A DNA stretch of 64,000 nt from Flavobacteriales bacterium (lineage in GTDB: Bacteria > Bacteroidota > Bacteroidia > Flavobacteriales_F > PHOS-HE28), in assembly GCA_023957375.1 (NCBI GenBank), contig JAMLHB010000001.1:558001-622000 (forward strand). Direction: 5' to 3'. Every line of letters starts with the position of its first letter. Position 1 is the first letter of the stretch. A program made the position numbers and the translations under genes. Shown here in pieces: positions 33,679 to 43,300 of the stretch. The notes under the pieces were generated by a model. The model ran no database searches. It was given only the letters and a program-made list of their open reading frames with translations, and was not told the origin of the DNA.

Positions 33679-34434
33679 ATGCTTACCGTGCTTTCGCCCG
33701 CAAAAAACCTGAATGAAGCCACGCTGCCGCCCATGCGTGCAACCTCCCTTCCGGTGTTCAATGGCCAAGCGCTGGAGCTGGTGGGGAAGTTGCGCAAATT
33801 GGGCCCGGCACGGTTGGCCACGCTTCTGGCCACCAGCCCGAAACTGGCGGAACTGAACCATGCGCGGTACTGCGACTGGGGCAAGGCCCTGCTGAAGCCC
33901 GCTGTTTTCCTGTACGACGGGGAAGCCTACCGCGGCCTCCATGCCGCTACCTTGGACGAAGACGACCTGCGTTTCGCACAGCAACACCTGCGCCTGCTCA
34001 GCGGACTTTACGGCGTGTTGCGGCCCTTGGACCTGATCGCGCCGCACCGCCTGGATATCAGCACCAAGCTGCCTGTGGGGCGGGGCATCAAGGACCTGTA
34101 CGCCTACTGGGCGGACCCCATTGCCGAAGCGCTCAACAGGGCATTGCGCAAGAGTGGCAGCAAGGTGTTGGTGAACCTGGCATCGGCCGAGTATTTCCGC
34201 AGCATCAGGCTGGAACGGGTGGAGGCCCGGGTGCTGACGCCGGTCTTCAAGGAAAGCACGCCACGGGGCCTGCGTACCGTGGTGATGCACGCCAAGCACC
34301 AGCGGGGTGCCATGGCTCGCTGGATCATCCAGCACCGGCTGATGGAACCGGAGGCATTGAAGGATTACCGGGCGGACGGCTATCGTTTCGAGCCGGAGGA
34401 AAGCACGGGCGACGTTTGGCTATTTGCGCGTTGA
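33679..34434 (+). CDS. yaaA: Peroxide-stress protein YaaA (DUF328/UPF0246)
   Basis: The 251-aa protein matches the YaaA family throughout: MLTVLSPAKNLN at the N-terminus, LYDGEAYRGL, LSGLYGVLRPLDLIAPHRLD in the middle, VNLASAEYFRSI, and TVVMHAKHQRGAMARWII near the C-terminus. In E. coli YaaA lowers free iron and limits oxidative DNA damage during peroxide stress and binds DNA (established). It is cytosolic with no signal peptide, and length is as expected. CAGTTTTG at 33652-33659 is a near-match to the promoter box. The next gene begins 28 bases after its stop but has its own TAATTTTG box. Confidence 0.94.
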   Translation: MLTVLSPAKNLNEATLPPMRATSLPVFNGQALELVGKLRKLGPARLATLLATSPKLAELNHARYCDWGKALLKPAVFLYDGEAYRGLHAATLDEDDLRFAQQHLRLLSGLYGVLRPLDLIAPHRLDISTKLPVGRGIKDLYAYWADPIAEALNRALRKSGSKVLVNLASAEYFRSIRLERVEARVLTPVFKESTPRGLRTVVMHAKHQRGAMARWIIQHRLMEPEALKDYRADGYRFEPEESTGDVWLFAR

Positions 34435-34450
34435 ACGCCCCGCACCACGG

Positions 34451-34458
34451 TAATTTTG
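34451..34458 (+). promoter_or_regulatory. -7 box TAATTTTG for the hydrolase gene
   Basis: Full match to TAnnTTTG, four bases before the GTG start at 34463, predicting a leaderless transcript. Confidence 0.6.
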
Positions 34459-34462
34459 CGCC

Positions 34463-35296
34463 GTGACCCTCTTCCTGCTTACGGCCTTGGGCCTGATCGT
34501 GCTGGCATACTTCGGCCTTTGCCTCTTCTATTGGATCTTCCAGGAGCGGTTCATTTTTGTGCGCTTCACCCTGCCCGAGCGGTACCGCTTCCGCTTCACC
34601 CAGCCCTGCGAGGAACTCTGGCTGGACCGCCCCGATGGTGCGCGCCTCCACGCCCTGCACTTTCCGGTAAAGGATGCCCTGGGCGCGGTGTTGTACCTGC
34701 ACGGCAATACCGGCAGCCTGCGCCGCTGGGGAAAACGGGCGCCGCGCTTCACCTCGCTGCGGCATGCCGTGCTGATGCCGGATTACCGGGGGTACGGAAA
34801 GAGCAGCGGAAAACTTTCCGAGGAAGCCCTGCACGCCGATTCCCTGGCGTGGTTCGACAAGCTGGCGTCCATGTATGGCGCCGCAAACGTGGTGGTCTAC
34901 GGCCGGTCGCTCGGCACCGGCCTGGCCGTGCCGCTGGCAGCGGCGCGTTCACCGCGTGCCCTGGTGCTGGAATCGCCCTTTGCCAACTTCTACGACGTGG
35001 CCCGCCATTACCTGGCCATTTTGCCGTACCGCTGGCTGCTGCGGTACCGCTTCCGCAGCGACATGGCCATTAAGCGCGTGGCTTGCCCGTTGTACATCTT
35101 CCACGGCAAGCGCGACCCCCTGGTGCCGTACAGCAGCGCCTTGAAGCTGTACGCGGCGGCCCCGGTGGAGGTGCACCGGGAGCTGATCACGTTCGACAAG
35201 GGGTTTCACAGCGACCTGGCCAGCTATCCGCGCTTTCGCCGCAAGCTGCGCGCCATCCTGGCCTTCAGGCCGTCCGGGCCCGTTAAGGATCGGTAA
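34463..35296 (+). CDS. Membrane-anchored alpha/beta hydrolase (BEM46-like)
   Basis: The 277-aa protein starts at GTG 34463. Residues 1-25 form a membrane anchor (LFLLTALGLIVLAYFGLCLF). The alpha/beta hydrolase core has the oxyanion segment VLYLHGNTGS, strand LMPDYRGYGKSSG, nucleophile elbow YGRSLGTG (Ser), acid HGKRDPLVP (Asp) and His in KGFHSDL. This order is that of BEM46/YqkD-type serine hydrolases, whose substrates are mostly unknown. The GTG start is supported by the promoter box four bases upstream and by the anchor beginning directly at it. Confidence 0.9.
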   Translation: MTLFLLTALGLIVLAYFGLCLFYWIFQERFIFVRFTLPERYRFRFTQPCEELWLDRPDGARLHALHFPVKDALGAVLYLHGNTGSLRRWGKRAPRFTSLRHAVLMPDYRGYGKSSGKLSEEALHADSLAWFDKLASMYGAANVVVYGRSLGTGLAVPLAAARSPRALVLESPFANFYDVARHYLAILPYRWLLRYRFRSDMAIKRVACPLYIFHGKRDPLVPYSSALKLYAAAPVEVHRELITFDKGFHSDLASYPRFRRKLRAILAFRPSGPVKDR

Positions 35297-35352
35297 CCAC
35301 GTGAGCCTCGGCTGCGCCCCCGAGCGTACATTCGCGGCCCATTACCAAACAG

Positions 35353-36078
35353 ATGAACATCAAACTGTCGATCTTTTCCATGCTGGCCGTGCTGTTGGGC
35401 GCGTGCTCAAACCAGGCCACCGGCCAAAAGGGGCGCGAGATCGCCTTGTCCTCCACACGCGACTCCGTCAGCTATGGCGTAGGTTCGGACGTGGGCCACA
35501 ACCTGAAGATGAACCTGAAGCAGGCCGGCCTGGATTCACTCAACATCGATGCCCTGTTTGCCGGCATGCGCGACGCCATGGACAGCGTGGAACGGATCAA
35601 CTCGGACAAGATCAAGGCCGTGGTGCAAGCCTACATGATCCAAGCCCAGCAAAAGGCGATGGCCAAGCAGCAGGCCCAGGATGATGTGCGCTCGGCCGAA
35701 GGGCAGAAGTTCCTGGCGGAGAACGGCAAGAAACCCGGCGTGGTGACCACCGCCAGCGGGCTGCAGTACGAGGTGCTGCAGATGGGCACCGGGCCCAAGC
35801 CCACGGCCGATCAGACCGTGAGGGTGCATTACAAGGGCACATTGATCGACGGTAAGGAGTTTGACAGTTCGTACAGCCGTGGCGAACCCGCCGAATTCCC
35901 CGTGAATGCCGTGATCCCCGGATGGACCGAGGCCCTGCAGCTGATGCCGGTGGGTTCGCGCTGGAAGTTGTACATCCCCAGTGAACTGGGCTATGGCCAG
36001 CATGGTGCCGGAGAAGCCATTCCGGGCAACAGCACCTTGATCTTTGAGGTGGAACTGCTGGACATCGTGAAGAAGTGA
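35353..36078 (+). CDS. FKBP-type peptidyl-prolyl isomerase, lipoprotein (FklB/Mip-like)
   Basis: The 241-aa lipoprotein (lipobox LGAC) has the Mip/FkpA layout: a helical N-terminal dimerisation domain (SYGVGSDVGHNLKMNLKQAG through the Lys/Gln-rich helix AQQKAMAKQQAQDD) and a C-terminal FKBP domain. The FKBP domain is complete, with TASGLQYEVLQMGTGPKPTA, VRVHYKGTLIDGKEFDSSY, VIPGWTEALQLMPVGSRW, YIPSELGYGQ and LIFEVELLDI. Phe, Asp, Trp and Tyr positions of the active site are present, so it is probably an active periplasmic isomerase. A TACATTCG box lies at 35327-35334, and a strong terminator follows. Confidence 0.94.
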   Translation: MNIKLSIFSMLAVLLGACSNQATGQKGREIALSSTRDSVSYGVGSDVGHNLKMNLKQAGLDSLNIDALFAGMRDAMDSVERINSDKIKAVVQAYMIQAQQKAMAKQQAQDDVRSAEGQKFLAENGKKPGVVTTASGLQYEVLQMGTGPKPTADQTVRVHYKGTLIDGKEFDSSYSRGEPAEFPVNAVIPGWTEALQLMPVGSRWKLYIPSELGYGQHGAGEAIPGNSTLIFEVELLDIVKK

Positions 36079-36102
36079 GGACAAGGCGCTGAAGGAAAAT
36101 GA

Positions 36103-36130
36103 AAGAGGCCCGGTGCGAACCGGGCCTCTT
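36103..36130 (+). terminator. Terminator of the FKBP gene
   Basis: A perfect 12-base stem AAGAGGCCCGGT/ACCGGGCCTCTT with loop GCGA is followed by CTTTGTTC. It may also stop the convergent T9SS operon ending at 36228. Confidence 0.9.
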
Positions 36131-36227
36131 CTTTGTTCTGCCGCACAGCTAGGCATGTGGCTCTTTACCGGGTGGGAAGGGGCGCTTCGGTTGCTCCGGT
36201 CCACCCTTGCATTGCACTCGAGGCCCC

Positions 36228-37814
36228 TCATTGCACCACCACCCGTTCATTGCAAACCCCATCCTTACTGGTTATCCGCACCACGTACGTGCCCTTTCCG
36301 AACCGCGAAAGATCGATCTCCTCGCTCTCCGTGCCTTTAGCCAAAGGCCGTTGGAAGAGCAGTTTACCCACGGCATCATACACCGAGTAGAAACTGTCCG
36401 CAGCAAGCGGATCGGTGAACTCCACGGTGAAATGGCCGGTGTTGGGGTTGGGCCGGATGCGCGGCTTGGCCTTGCCCATATTGTACAGGTGCGGTATACC
36501 AGTAAGGGTGCATGCGTTGTAGACCTGTAGACCGTCATATACCGTGTCCTGCACGTAGGCCGGGTAGGCAGTGGCCCCATCCACCGAGGTGAGCGTGAAG
36601 CTGCTGTCCGTGGGGAAGAGGTTGGAGACAGTGATCGGATAGTGCAGCTCGTCGCACTCGAAATGGCCCAAGGAGTCCGTCTTGAAAATGTAGGACATGC
36701 TCAGTTCGCCAGGAAGGTTGCCCCAAACGGCACCGCTGAACATGAGGCCACCGTCGGAGCAGACCAGCAGACTGCGCGTGAAATAGTCCTTTCCAGCGGT
36801 ACCTACGGATCGCGTCCATAGCGTGTCGCCATTGGGGTCGGTCTTCATCAGGAAGGGCCGGTGGAAAAAGTTGTTCTGCGGACGGCCCAAAGTGGCCAGC
36901 ACCACGTAATTGCCGTCCTGCGCCTTTTCGATGCGCGACCACTGCGAGGTGTACCACAGGTCCGGGGCGCTGTCGTAGCCCTTGCACCATTGCACTTCGC
37001 CCCGGCCGTCCAGCTTCATCATATACAGTTGGGGGTGAAAACTGGGCGGATAGGGGATGAACATGTTCAAACCCGAATACTCAGTGAACCCCGTAATGAT
37101 GAACGAGCTGTCCGACTCGATCACCGCATCATGCACGCGGCCTTTGGGCCGGATGTAGCTCTTGCACCAGAGGAAGTTGCCGTTAGCGTCCATGCGCGCC
37201 ACCACGGCTCCTGCGGTGTCCATGTTGATGCCCGCCAGCAGGTCGCCGCCAGGCAGTTCCTTGATGAACTGGAAGCCGCCGTGGCGGTCGAAGTGTTTCG
37301 CCCAGGTCGGGGCTAGGGTGGAATCTGTCTTAAGGGCGAAGAAACTCCAATCCCTGTTCCATGCTACTATGCCCCCTTCCTCAGTCAACTCGAAATCGCC
37401 AACAAGATCCTGGCAACCTAATGTCAATTCATACCTCTGCATCGTATTTACACTCCCCATTGAATCCATCTTGCCAATAATCGGATACGTTCGTTGATGC
37501 AATATTCCATTCATATTTGTGCAAGTATAACTTGAATAGTATCCCGTTGCAAACACGAATGAATTCGTCGATTCCATTTTTACGGACTGCATGGAAAGAA
37601 CACCATTTCCCAAATAATAGTTCGAGTGGATCGGAATGCCTTCGGATGACATCAACATGGGACCACCCATTCCAATAAACAAATTGCTACTTTCCATCTC
37701 GATCAAATTGAACTGATAGTTGCTGTTAGCATCGAAGTACTTCTCAAATGACGTTTGTGCGACCGTATTGCAGTACGAGCAGACCATGATGAACAAAATC
37801 ATTCCTTGTTTCAT
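36228..37814 (-). CDS. T9SS-exported repeat protein, duplicate copy
   Basis: The 528-aa product has a signal peptide (MKQGMILFIMVCSYCNTVAQ). It is followed by propeller-like repeats of the D-x-x-G-x-x-W type (MDANGNFLWCKSY, LDGRGEVQWCKGY, TDPNGDTLWTRS). The T9SS sorting domain contains RPNPNTGHFTVEF and ends NERVVVQ. It is a paralogue of the 38698-40302 gene. The C-terminal part is near-identical, with 299 bases at 36298-36596 identical to 38768-39066, while the first ~160 residues differ and are coded by AT-richer DNA (23 G+C of 60 at 37561-37620). Its start lies three bases after the stop of the truncated gene fragment. Last gene of the operon. Confidence 0.82.
   Translation of the reverse strand: MKQGMILFIMVCSYCNTVAQTSFEKYFDANSNYQFNLIEMESSNLFIGMGGPMLMSSEGIPIHSNYYLGNGVLSMQSVKMESTNSFVFATGYYSSYTCTNMNGILHQRTYPIIGKMDSMGSVNTMQRYELTLGCQDLVGDFELTEEGGIVAWNRDWSFFALKTDSTLAPTWAKHFDRHGGFQFIKELPGGDLLAGINMDTAGAVVARMDANGNFLWCKSYIRPKGRVHDAVIESDSSFIITGFTEYSGLNMFIPYPPSFHPQLYMMKLDGRGEVQWCKGYDSAPDLWYTSQWSRIEKAQDGNYVVLATLGRPQNNFFHRPFLMKTDPNGDTLWTRSVGTAGKDYFTRSLLVCSDGGLMFSGAVWGNLPGELSMSYIFKTDSLGHFECDELHYPITVSNLFPTDSSFTLTSVDGATAYPAYVQDTVYDGLQVYNACTLTGIPHLYNMGKAKPRIRPNPNTGHFTVEFTDPLAADSFYSVYDAVGKLLFQRPLAKGTESEEIDLSRFGKGTYVVRITSKDGVCNERVVVQ
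36298..36596. repeat. Identical 299-base segment, copy in the 36228-37814 gene
   Basis: Identical base for base to 38768-39066 (offset 2470). The first difference downstream is at 36597. It codes for the C-terminal region and most of the sorting domain. Confidence 0.93.
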
Positions 37815-37817
37815 GGC

Positions 37818-38635
37818 TCAGCGGAGTATCAGCGTTTTCGTTCTGCTCGTGCCCCCATCGAACACGCGAACGCAATAAACACCTCGCCCCAGATGCCCGG
37901 TAGGCAGCTGGACCAAAGGATCTGTGACTTGAGTAAGGGACAAAACACGCTTCCCGGTCAAGTCGTACAAGGTGATGTCCCTGGCTCCTTCATCGGCCGG
38001 GAAGAGCAGCGTAACCGTGTTGTCGGCCGGGTTGGGGTACATGTCACAGGATCCGTCAGGGTGCGAATCACCTGTATCGTCCGCGCCTTCTGCTTCCGCC
38101 ATCTTCTGGATAGGTTGCGGAGTAATGATGAAGGCGTAATCCGCATGCAGGGTGTCCAAGTATGAGTTGGCAATGCTTCCAAGTGGCTCACTGCTCATAT
38201 CAAGCGTGACCGTCCCGGTGCCGGTTGGATCCACCTGGTCGTCAGGCAGCTCGCTCATGTTCATCCGCGTGGGGAACCAGGTGATGTGGTAGTCCATGCC
38301 AGGCTGTAGACCAGAGAGCGATACGGTTTGCGACGCAGGACCTGTGCAACCAAGGAAGTTCTGGTAATCCTGGCCACTGGCCAAGTAATAACTGTTCATC
38401 ACCCAGGCGTTCAGGTTGTGTACCCAGCCAATGGCCGCGGTCTGGTCTTCGGACAGCAAGTAGTAGCACTCGATCCCGGCGGCAGCATCATAGACCTTGT
38501 GTGGGCTGTAGTCCGTATTCAACAGGCCGTAGGATTGCCAGTCGGAGTTGTTCAACAAACCTGCAAGCGGCTTGAAGTTATGGTAGATCGTGCGGTTGAC
38601 GACCGGGATACCCAATCCGTTCACTTTCAGATGAT
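37818..38635 (-). pseudogene. 3' fragment of a T9SS glycoside-hydrolase-like gene
   Basis: This is a truncated duplicate of the last ~270 codons of the 40306-43320 gene. It begins at HLKVNGLGIPVVNRT and ends in a complete T9SS sorting domain (MYPNPADNTVTLLFPA to KTLILR). Similarity to the intact gene stops abruptly at 38635. No start codon belongs to it; the frame runs upstream only as non-homologous sequence. The 83 bases 38553-38635 match the intact copy with one difference, while the rest is more diverged. It lacks the signal peptide and catalytic domain, so it is unlikely to make a functional protein. Confidence 0.88.
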
Positions 38636-38645
38636 CTACCCTCCC

Positions 38646-38673
38646 GCAGGGTCTCCCGCCTCGGGGACCCTGC
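38646..38673 (-). terminator. Strong hairpin at the duplication junction
   Basis: GCAGGGTC (38646-38653) pairs with GACCCTGC (38666-38673), and CCCG/CGGG extends the stem inside after one bulge. There is no U-run. It lies 11 bases from the point where the pseudogene's homology ends and 24 bases after the stop of the 38698-40302 gene. Confidence 0.55.
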
Positions 38674-38697
38674 GATCCACAGAACGCCCCCACCACC

Positions 38698-40302
38698 TTA
38701 TTGCACCACCACCCGCTCATTGCAAACGCCCTCCCTGCTGGTGATGCGCACCAAGTACGTGCCCGCACCGAACCGCGAAAGATCGATCTCCTCGCTCTCC
38801 GTGCCTTTAGCCAAAGGCCGTTGGAAGAGCAGTTTACCCACGGCATCATACACCGAGTAGAAACTGTCCGCAGCAAGCGGATCGGTGAACTCCACGGTGA
38901 AATGGCCGGTGTTGGGGTTGGGCCGGATGCGCGGCTTGGCCTTGCCCATATTGTACAGGTGCGGTATACCAGTAAGGGTGCATGCGTTGTAGACCTGTAG
39001 ACCGTCATATACCGTGTCCTGCACGTAGGCCGGGTAGGCAGTGGCCCCATCCACCGAGGTGAGCGTAAAGCTGCTATCCACCGGGAAGAGATCGGATGTT
39101 TCGATGGGATAATGCAGTTCGTGGCAATCGAAATGGCCAAGTGAGTCGGTCTTAAAGATGTACGATATTCCGTTTTGCCCCCCAGGGACATTACCCCAGG
39201 CGGCACCGCTGAATAGGATGCCTCCATCAGAGGATAGCAACAAGTCCCGGGTGAAGTAATCTTGGCCCGCAACGCCCTTGGACCTTGTCCAAAGCGTGTC
39301 CCCGTTGGGGTTGGTCTTCATCAGGAAGGGCCGGTGGAATTGGTTGTTTTGGGGGTATCCCAAGGTGGCCAGCACCACGTAATTGCCGTCCTGCGCCTTT
39401 TCGATTTTCGACCATTGCGCGGTGTACCACAGGTCCGGGGCGCTGTCGTAACCCTTGCACCATTGCACCTCACCCTCACCGTCCAGCTTCATCATATACA
39501 GCTTGGGGTGGAAGTCGGACGGTAGCGGAAGGAACATGTGCTGATCGGAGTATTCCGTGAAGCCGGTGATGATGAAGGAGCTGTCCGACTCGATCACCAC
39601 ATCATGCACGCGCCCCTTGGGCCGGATGTAGCTCTTGCACCAGAGGAAATTGCCGTTGGCGTCCAGGCGGGCCACCACCGCCCCAGCGGTGTCCATGTTG
39701 ATGCCCGCCAGCAAGTCCCCGCCTGGTAATTCCTTTATGAACTGGAAATCACCATGATGTTGATCGGCAAACTGTTTGGACCAGATGTGATTCAAGTTCG
39801 AATCCGCTTTTAGGATGAAAAAAGAATCATCTCTCCCCCAAGTGATAATTCCATTATCATGAGCAATCACCAAATCTGCGGCAATACTGAAAGTGTTTCC
39901 AGCGTTCAAATCATAGTATTGTGCCAAGATAATATTGCCGAGTGTGTCCATCTCTCCAATCACTGGTTTTTCAACCGCCGGCGCGGAACAAGTGTCGCAG
40001 GAATCGAAATAATAGGCACCAACGAAAAAGATATCATTATTCATGCTAATACGGGCGCTTTGCAGTACTAGAAAAGGGAATACACGATAACACTGCTGGT
40101 GGATCACCTGCCCTTCGTGATCCAAAATGGAAATCCCGGAAGCACTAGCAACGCCGGTGAACAAATTACCACTCGGGAGTACCGACAACGCGAGACTATA
40201 TGAAGATGGTCCTACCCCCTTGTAATACTTCTCGAACGTGGATTGGGCCAACAGGGAGAGCTGCCAAGCAAGTCCTATGCACAGGATGATCGTTCGATTC
40301 AT
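38698..40302 (-). CDS. T9SS-exported repeat protein
   Basis: The 534-aa product has a signal peptide (MNRTIILCIGLAWQLSLLAQ). The family-specific start STFEKYYKG is followed by D-x-x-G-x-x-W repeats (LDANGNFLWCKSY, LDGEGEVQWCKGY, TNPNGDTLWTRS) and a T9SS sorting domain (RPNPNTGHFTVEF). No catalytic motif is seen; a surface-displayed propeller is the best guess. Its ATG lies three bases after the stop of the 1004-aa gene, so the two form a translationally close pair that has been duplicated downstream. The 5' part is AT-richer (23 G+C of 60 at 39841-39900) than the rest. Confidence 0.82.
   Translation of the reverse strand: MNRTIILCIGLAWQLSLLAQSTFEKYYKGVGPSSYSLALSVLPSGNLFTGVASASGISILDHEGQVIHQQCYRVFPFLVLQSARISMNNDIFFVGAYYFDSCDTCSAPAVEKPVIGEMDTLGNIILAQYYDLNAGNTFSIAADLVIAHDNGIITWGRDDSFFILKADSNLNHIWSKQFADQHHGDFQFIKELPGGDLLAGINMDTAGAVVARLDANGNFLWCKSYIRPKGRVHDVVIESDSSFIITGFTEYSDQHMFLPLPSDFHPKLYMMKLDGEGEVQWCKGYDSAPDLWYTAQWSKIEKAQDGNYVVLATLGYPQNNQFHRPFLMKTNPNGDTLWTRSKGVAGQDYFTRDLLLSSDGGILFSGAAWGNVPGGQNGISYIFKTDSLGHFDCHELHYPIETSDLFPVDSSFTLTSVDGATAYPAYVQDTVYDGLQVYNACTLTGIPHLYNMGKAKPRIRPNPNTGHFTVEFTDPLAADSFYSVYDAVGKLLFQRPLAKGTESEEIDLSRFGAGTYLVRITSREGVCNERVVVQ
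38768..39066. repeat. Identical 299-base segment, copy in the 38698-40302 gene
   Basis: Partner of 36298-36596. Flanking sequence on both sides shows scattered differences, so the identity is local. Confidence 0.93.
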
Positions 40303-40305
40303 GGC

Positions 40306-43300
40306 TCAGCGGAGTATTAACGTTTTAGCTTTGCTCATGACTCCATCAAAAACGCGCACACAATAGACACCCCGCCCTAAGTGCCCGGTAGGCAATTGGA
40401 CCAACGGATCTGTTACTTGAGCAAGGAACACAACACGCTTCCCCGCCAAGTCGTATAGGGCGATGTCCTTGGCTCCTCCATCGGCGGGCAGGAGCAAGGT
40501 GACCGTGTTCGCGGCCGGGTTAGGGTACATGCCGAACGATCCAGCCGAGTCCGAACCAACCGGATTTCCAATACCATCGGCCTCCGCCATTTTCTGGATC
40601 GGTTGCGGAGCAATGATGAAGGCGTAGTCCGCATGCAAGGTGTCCAAGTAATTGTTGGCTACGCCTCCAAGCGGTTCAGAACTCATGTCAAGCGTCACGG
40701 TCCCGGTTCCGGTATCATCCACCTGGTCGTCGGGCAGCTCACTCATGTTCATGCGCGTGGGAAACCAAGTGATGTGGTAGTCCATGTCGGGTAGGAAACC
40801 CGGCAACGCGATGGACTGGGTATTGGGTGCTGTACAACCGAGGAAATTCTGGTTGAGCAAGCCGGTTGCCAAGTAGTAGCTGTTCATCACCCAAGCGTTC
40901 AGGTTGTGTACCCAGCCGATGGCTGCAGTCTGGTCCTCTGACATCAGGTAGTAACACTCAATCTCATTGGTACCATCATAGACCTTGCGGGGGCTGTAAT
41001 CCGAATTGAGCAGACCGTACGATTGCCAGTCGGAGTCATTCAACAAACCTGCAAGCGGCTTGAAGTTATGGTAGATCGTGCGGTTGACGACCGGGATATC
41101 CAATCCGTTCACTTTCAGATGATTCGTTGCTCCGCTTGCATTGGAGACAGCACCTTGATACTGATTATTGACATCCTGCGGCGGCGTTGGCAATGCATCA
41201 GGCCACCAGAACACCCTTTCCCAGTGCCAGGTGAGGCCGGTGGCGAAATTGCCCGAGAAGGCCGAGGACCACAGCTCGTTGTGAAAAGACACATCATAGT
41301 TGTGGAAAAGCTGCTCAATGTTGAATGTGTCGGTGCCGAAAGGGAGGTCCGTGAAGTAGTTGGATTCCCCGTGGTTGAACGGCTTTCGGGGCACGCTGGT
41401 GTTGGTGGAAGGGTACTGGCTGCGGAAGGCCTGCGCATGGTCAAAGACTGCTGCCATGGCATCATCGGGCTGGCCCGCCTGCCCTGGGTTGGGCCAGATG
41501 TACTTGTGTACGTCCAGCAGGTCCACCTTTGGGTTGGTGAAGGGCAGGAAATAGCCTTGGTCATTAACGTTGCCGCTGGCATAGCTCACCAAGAAAAGCT
41601 TGTCGCTTTCGCCCAACGGGGAATGGACCGGGTCATTCACGTTCACCGGGTTCCGCACATGGTCGGCGATGTCGGTGAGCCAGGAGTTGATCACGGGCCG
41701 CAGTCCGTCTTCCTGGGGCCAGTTCACCCAGTTCTCCGGGCACACGTCGCAATAGTTGCCGCCGCTGAGGTCGTGCCCTTGGTAGCCCAGCATCCCGTCC
41801 ACCTCGTTGAAGGGTTCGATGATGGGGATGTGTACCGAATAGCCCCACCGGCTCATGATGTACTTGTACTTGCGTTTCCAGTAGTAGAACACGCCGTGGT
41901 CCGTGTTCGCGGTGTTCCCACCGGCAAAGAAGAACTCGCGCACGTTATAGGGCCGGGTGGCGGAGCTGGGCTCCACGAAGTTCCGCACGTAGGGGTGGGG
42001 GCCCCATAGAAAGGTCTCGTAACCGAAGCCGGTGGTGTAGGGGTCGATGCAGAGTTGCAGGTAGATGCCGTTCTCCCGGGCCTTGTCCACCATTTGATCA
42101 AAGGCCCAGCATTGGCTCTGGCAGTTGCCCGTGAAGCCGTCCGTGAGTTGCAGGTTGCAGCTGTCAGGGAAGTTCTGTTGCTGGCAGGTGGGGGCCACCT
42201 TGAAGGCGTCGTACACCCCGAGGTTCACCCATTCGGGCGCGAAGATGTGCCGCAGGAGGAACATGCGCAGGTAGTTGCCGCCCACCGAGGCCAGTTGGTC
42301 CATGCTCCGCTGCATCACATCAAAATCCCTTTTGTAAAAGGTGGACCACCAGAACTCTGACGGTAATCCGCCCCACTGCCAATGGTGGAGGTCCGCCATG
42401 TTTGTGCCCATGCCGAGGAAGGCGGTGCCGTCCTCGAACTGCAAGGTACGTCGGTTGACCTGGTTCACCTGCAAGGGGCCGTGGTTGTCCGGCAGCGGCG
42501 GTTCGCATACAAAGCTGTAGCCGGTATAGTGCAGGTCGTTCAAGGGGGCATTGCCCAACGTAGTGGTATGGGGGGCCTTGATCGAGATCATGCACTGCCA
42601 CGGTCCTTCCATGTCGGGCGCCAGCCTGAAACGGACGGGATAGGGATGGAGCGGGTCGCCCGGGTCTTCGGCGAGCAAGGCCGTAGGGGCCGTGCTGCTC
42701 CATTTTTCCTCCCGCATGAAGAATCCCCATTTCATCGCCTGGGTACCATCCGGCTTGGTGAGGGTCATCACTACTTGGAGGGAGTCATCCGCGTAGGGGT
42801 TCAGGTCATGTACCGGGTCCACGTTGGCCGGTGTGGCCACGTAGGGATCAAGTGGGTCGGCATAGTAATGCACGAAGAAGCTGTCAATGGCAGCTTTGTA
42901 CATCTGGGGCAATTGCAGGCCCACCTCCAGTTTTTCCCACTTGTTCACGTGCAGCACGTTGCCGCTGATGTGGGTGGCGGGGTCGGGGGCAATGACCACC
43001 ACATCGCCAGGGACCCCGAGGGTTGGGTCGATGTAGGCATGGAACTGGCCGTTGTTGCTGAAGTGGCCTGCATGGAAGCCGGGGGCGAGGTGGACCGCCG
43101 TGCCGGACTTGAGTTCGGCATCCGCGGTACCGGAGATGGACAGCGGCCGGGCATCGCTGCCCGGCGCCAGCACCGGCTGCGTCACGGCCACGTGGTGCAT
43201 GCCGCTGGTCCAAGTTTCATCCTGGACCACAAAGGGAGGATAGGCCACCTGTGCCATCAACTGGATAGACAGCGGCAAGGCGGCGATCGTTGCCCGGAGG

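Noticed and set aside
37818..39272. 484-codon continuous frame as one gene
   Set aside because: The 5' half is an out-of-frame reading of the neighbouring T9SS gene; only 37818-38635 has real homology, so it was called a pseudogene fragment.
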